Below are positions 60,001 to 64,000 of a stretch of DNA of 64,000 bases, piece by piece. The translations under genes were made by a program, and so were the position numbers. The notes beneath the pieces are model-generated. The model was given only the letters and a program-made list of their open reading frames with translations. It had not been told where the DNA came from and ran no database searches. Within the stretch, counting starts at the first letter, position 1. Every line of letters starts with the position of its first letter. Source of the stretch: Glebionis coronaria. Taxonomy: Eukaryota > Streptophyta > Magnoliopsida > Asterales > Asteraceae. The stretch is from positions 117,542,340 through 117,606,339 of the forward strand of contig CM046875.1 of the NCBI GenBank assembly GCA_025667525.1. Reading direction: 5' to 3'.

Positions 60001-62900
60001 AAAAGATGCTGCTGTGCAAGAAAATGGAAGCTGGGATCAAGTTATCAGCTGAGGAAGGAGAAATGCTTGACGATACAGATGATGAACTCTCTGACCAAGA
60101 ACTCGAGGTACATTATTCATACATGGCAAAGATTCATGAGGTCCTTAACGTCACTGAAGATGACAATGGTCCTATCTTTGATACCGAGCCAATTGATAAG
60201 GTACAACACGATGATGAATATAATGTATTTGGTGATACACATGAGCATAGTGATCTACCAACAACAATTACTGACACGTGTATGATGGAAACGGTTGATA
60301 GCAATACCACACCCGATTCATCAGACATGTGCAATAATGAGTTTGAGGATGATCAACATGCAAATGAGTATGACGACGAGGAGCGTGTCGCGCTTGCTAA
60401 TTTAATTGCTAGTTTACAAAAAGATGTCAATGAAAATAGAAAGAGTCAAAAGCAATTAAAGAAGGCAAACGCATCGCTCACTCAAAATTTTGAAGAATGC
60501 AAAGCCGCTCTTATAAAATCTAGTGAGACTATTGATAGTTATAGGGATGAGCTTCTTCAAAAGACCAACGAGCTTGAGGGATACAAAAGTCGTGTCATCA
60601 ACGTTAAAAAGGACGAGTTTGAAAATAAGTACAACGAAGATCTTGCTTTGTTAACTAAAGAAAAACGTAAATTTAATGTCTTATTAAGTGATGAACGTCA
60701 AAAAACGTACCTTGCCACAACAAAAGTTAATGAACTTGAACATAGGATTTTTATGAATACCACCGATTCTGCTAAAATTCTTGACGAAAAGAAACAAGAG
60801 GTTGAATCAATAAAACAAGATTTCAAAAATAGACAAAGCAAAGATACTGAAAAAGTAAAGGATCTCGAAGAACGAGTCGATTTTTTGAAAAAAGTTATTT
60901 ATAAAACTCATGACTCTATTAAAAATGTTAGAATGATAGCACCTCCGTCGTTTTTCAAGGGTCAACCTAGCTTTGCCACCCCAAGTACCTCGAAAAATCT
61001 CAAGCTGTTAACCCTCACTTATATCTTGATGAGTCCGAATGGACTGATAATGACTGCCCAGTAGCTAACCTAGACAGTGAAGAGATGTCCCTTTGGGATG
61101 AGGAGAGTAGATCACCGGTCAATAAAGATTTTGTGAAACCATATAACTATGCTTATCTAAACAGTCTTTATGGTCTTTTCACTCCACAAAAACAGAAGTC
61201 TCGTGAGGAATTGTTTTTAGAATGCAAACAACGAAGAATTTAATGGAAGAAAGCGTTTGCCGCTAAGAGGAAAACTAATGTTTTTAAATATATTAACTAT
61301 TTGCCTCTAGATGCTTCTAAAAGCAAAAGTAGAAAAACACTTGGTTTTCTTAAACACCACATTGAAAATGTTCAATCAGTTGTCGAAAGCGATTGGGAAA
61401 AACGTCAAGAGGATAAGTGGAAAACCGAGATTCCTCACGACATAATTGTGCTTGTGAAAGAACTTCTAATACCAAATACGAAGATAATAAAAGAACATGT
61501 TCTTGAGTTTGAAAACTTGATTCGGTCTGAAATGTTTGATGATTTGAAATATGTTGAGTCTCTTGAAAAAGAAATTGATGAACTCCAAAATGACAAATCA
61601 GATTTTTCAAACGAATATGATCTACTCTTAGAAGAATGTCTCTCCAAAGATATTTTGTGTGTTACTCTTCAATCTTGTGCTGATATCGATGAATATTCTG
61701 ATGTTGCATGCAAATATCTTGATAAGATCAAAGAATGTGAGCATCTTGAACTTGAGCTTTCGAAACGTAAAGAAAATGTTGATAAAAAGGCTTTTGAGTT
61801 ACTTCAACACAAAACTGATTTCCTTCAAAAACATTGTCATTCTCTTGAACTTGCTTTGCAAAAAGACGTTGGTAGTTTTCCACATGATAATAACTTGCAA
61901 GAAAAACTTTCCAAAACGTTTCGAGAAATGAATGAACATAATTTGGAAATTAAAGGGATGAAAGCTCAGTTACAAGACATGGAACTAGCGATAGCTGAGT
62001 TGAAGAAACTCGTTGCTATGATGGGTGGTAAATTGTGGAACCTAGTGTTAAGAAACCTGTTGTAAGACAACCCAATGCACAAAAAGTGACTAGACCCTCT
62101 ATCTTGGGAAAACCATCTGTTTTCTCTAGTTCTGCATTTGCAAAACCTGCGTTTGCCCCCAAGACGGATGGGAAGGATAGGTTACCACAAACCACTCCCA
62201 AAACACATATTCGATCACAAAGCATTAAGAACACAAATGTGGTTAAACCAGGGATGTATAGATTGGCCACTACACCTACACACAACAAAGAAAGTCAATC
62301 ACCTCAGACTTCTAGAAACACTAATAGACGTGTGTCTTTTACTACAGGAGTAGTCCCCACTGATAGTGTTAGCCGGCCCCAGCTTAAGATAACTCGCATG
62401 AATGAAAAGGTTTGGCAAAACAAAAGTCAAGGGAAGATGAAGACAGTAGAAGACCACCCTAGGATTTTGAATGTTTCTAAGAATAAAACGTCTGTAATCG
62501 CGTATAATGACGATTTGAATGATTCGACTTTGAATGCTTTGAATGTTAAGTTTGTTTGTGTGAAATGTGGAAAGTGTGCTAATGCTAATCATGTTATGTG
62601 TGTTTCAAATAATGTCAAAGGCGTAGATACTAGAACTAAGAAGCAAACTGCGATGCCTATTAGTGCTAGAAAACCCAAACAAAAAGTGAACCATTCTGGT
62701 GCAACCCCCCCTAAGAAAAGTATATGAGTCTGCTAGCAAGCCTGGGAAATGGTGGTTTGCTAATCAATGTCCTCCAGGATATAAATAGATGCCTAAGGTT
62801 AGGACAGAAAATGTGACTACGTGCATTAGTGTGCCTCTAAGTGATGCAACTAGGGAAACTAATGAATCAGAAATCACAACTAACATGGAATCCAATTTAG
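60001..62900 (+). pseudogene. Copia polyprotein insert: long coiled-coil and Cys/His region between gag and protease
   Basis: Nearly 3 kb of formerly coding DNA separates the gag knuckle from the protease. 60001-61064 is acidic, then a long Lys/Glu/Leu coiled coil (LIASLQKDVNENRKSQKQLKKANASL...). A frameshift near 61000 and a TAA near 61241 precede a second coiled-coil block, 61301-62065 (ESLEKEIDELQNDKSDF, LELELSKRKENVDKKAF). Another frameshift near 62035-62065 leads to a basic block, 62035-62727, ending in a Cys/His cluster CVKCGKCANANHVMC. Such inserts are typical of a daisy-family copia group as I remember it; most copia elements lack them. The function is unknown; particle structure or partner binding is a guess. 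Confidence 0.75.
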
Positions 62901-62903
62901 CAA

Positions 62904-63416
62904 ATGCTCCATCGTGTTCTAATTCATCTGCAGGTGATCGAAATAATTCTCTTCATATTGGACTCCGGATGCACGAAGCACATGACGGGGAATCTCAAGT
63001 TTCTAATTAACTTCGTGGAGAAGTTCCTGGGTACGGTCCGATTCGGAAATGATCAATTTGCACCGATCCTAGGATATGGAGACTTGGTTCAGGGGAATAT
63101 CACTATCAAAAGGGTTTACTACATCGGAGGGCTCAATCACAATCTTTTCTCGGTTGGTCAATTCTGTGATGCGGATTTGGAGGTTGCTTTTAGAAAAAAG
63201 ACATGTTTTGTTCGTGATTATGCTGGGAATGACTTACTTACCGGAACACGGGGTACTGATCTCTACACTATTTCACTACAAGACTCCACATCTTCAACTC
63301 CAATATGTTTCATGGTTAAAGCTTCAACGACTCAAGCTTGGTTATGGCATCAACGTTTATCTCATCTTAACTTTGATACCATCAACTTGCTTTCCAAGAA
63401 AGATATTGTGCGAGGC
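62904..63416 (+). pseudogene. Copia protease and GAG-pre-integrase domain, truncated
   Basis: A frameshift near 62960 brings in ILDSGCTKHMTGNL, the copia protease active site (DSG), followed by RVYYIGGLNHNLFSVGQFCDADLEVAFRKKTCFVRD. The GAG-pre-integrase domain comes next, with AWLWHQRLSHLNFDTINLLSKKDIV. The frame breaks at 63416, where a new LTR begins (TGATAGGTGTG). Integrase, RT and RNase H of this copia element, if kept, lie beyond the window on the far side of the inserted element. Confidence 0.88.
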
Positions 63417-64000
63417 TGATAGGTGTGTAAACATCCATCCTTTTTATCACTTAATTACAATAATAACCGAGCCAAAACGTGTATTTTATGTCATTTATGT
63501 CGGAATTATGCGTGGTTTATGTTTTTGTTGTGATTTAGGACGAAATTGTGAAAAGGGGAGAAAACACGGGCATTTATGGGCTTTTATCGAAGAAAAAGAC
63601 GAAAGACGAAGTCAAGAAGTCAAGAGTGCAAAAAGAACGGAAGTCCAAGACCAATTCTGAAGATTTAACGAAGAAAAAGTCAAAAGACGGAAGTTTACTA
63701 AAAGCCGAAGAACTCAAGTCTTATTTATTGAAGAATTAAAAGACGAGTCCAAAGAAATCCCGAGCCAAAAGTCATTAAAGTCCAAGATTTAAGAAGATTA
63801 AAAGGCTTAAGGACTAATGGTGCAATTAAGAAGAAATGAAAGAGGGGAGGAAGCTTCCTAAGCACTCTTTAATCTCCCCTATATATAGATTAGGATCATT
63901 TCATTTTACTTTCGTTGGATAGTTTGACACACTATTTCTTCCATTTTATTTACCTTGCACATTTAAATTCATGTCCATTTAATTACTTGTCATTTTAATA
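63417..64000 (+). mobile_element. 5' part of another LTR element nested in the copia element
   Basis: TGATAGGTGTGTAAACATCC starts exactly where copia coding ends, after GAGGC (63412-63416, possible target duplication). A TATA box TATATATAG lies at 63880-63888. It contains GAAGAAAAAGACGAAAGACG-like purine-rich repeats (63585-63690). The far LTR end is outside the window. The superfamily is not determined; Ty3/gypsy is a guess from the TGATAG start. Confidence 0.6.

Overview
This window looks like a repeat-dominated stretch of a flowering-plant nuclear genome. A eudicot of the daisy family (Asteraceae) is the best guess. That guess rests on my recollection of the style of the retroelement proteins: a Ty1/copia gag-pol carrying a long coiled-coil insert, a plant transposon-protein ORF, and an Athila gag. 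No database was searched. The DNA is AT-rich, has no operon-like gene packing, and is mostly nested transposable elements in different states of decay.

Layout. 1-5046: 3' half of a Ty3/gypsy Tekay-type chromovirus (RNase H, integrase, chromodomain) and its long 3' LTR. 5241-6155: an opposite-strand gag-like fragment. 6156-9329: non-coding DNA with degenerate tandem motifs. 9330-9901: a MITE-like inverted-repeat element between two AT microsatellites. 10263-16091: remains of an LTR element with a broken plant transposon-protein ORF, two Ser/Pro-rich ORFs and a probable LTR. 16092-22400: a foldback element, a tRNA-derived SINE with a 19-bp target duplication, a CACTA end and several tandem duplications. 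23101-24018 (minus): a class III (GH18) chitinase, the only convincing intact cellular gene here. 24248-24957: a Helitron-like element just upstream of it. 25091-30177: a structurally complete CRM-type chromovirus with 383-bp LTRs and an ACATC target duplication. 30343-33075: a possible solo LTR, then a second foldback element full of ATCACATGTGAT palindromes. 34230-36640: a Stowaway-like MITE and an L1-type LINE fragment. 37238-54024 (minus): a very young complete Athila element with two 4,241-bp LTRs and an ATGAT target duplication. 55770-56063: a Pif1-helicase (Helitron) remnant. 57523-63416: a decayed Ty1/copia element, cut at 63417 by another LTR that runs off the window.

How it works together. 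The chitinase is a secreted defence enzyme standing alone among mobile DNA. The other coding regions serve, or once served, transposition. Two elements can be bounded exactly by matching LTRs and target duplications (CRM and Athila), and one by a long target duplication (the SINE). By eye the Athila LTRs differ at about 13 of 4,241 sites and the CRM LTRs at 5 of 383, so both insertions are recent. Even so, both have interrupted coding frames, which suggests mobilisation in trans or very recent damage.

The least conventional structures are the two foldback elements. Their outer arms are alike, but their cores are packed with different 12-bp palindromes (ATCATATATGAT in one, ATCACATGTGAT in the other).
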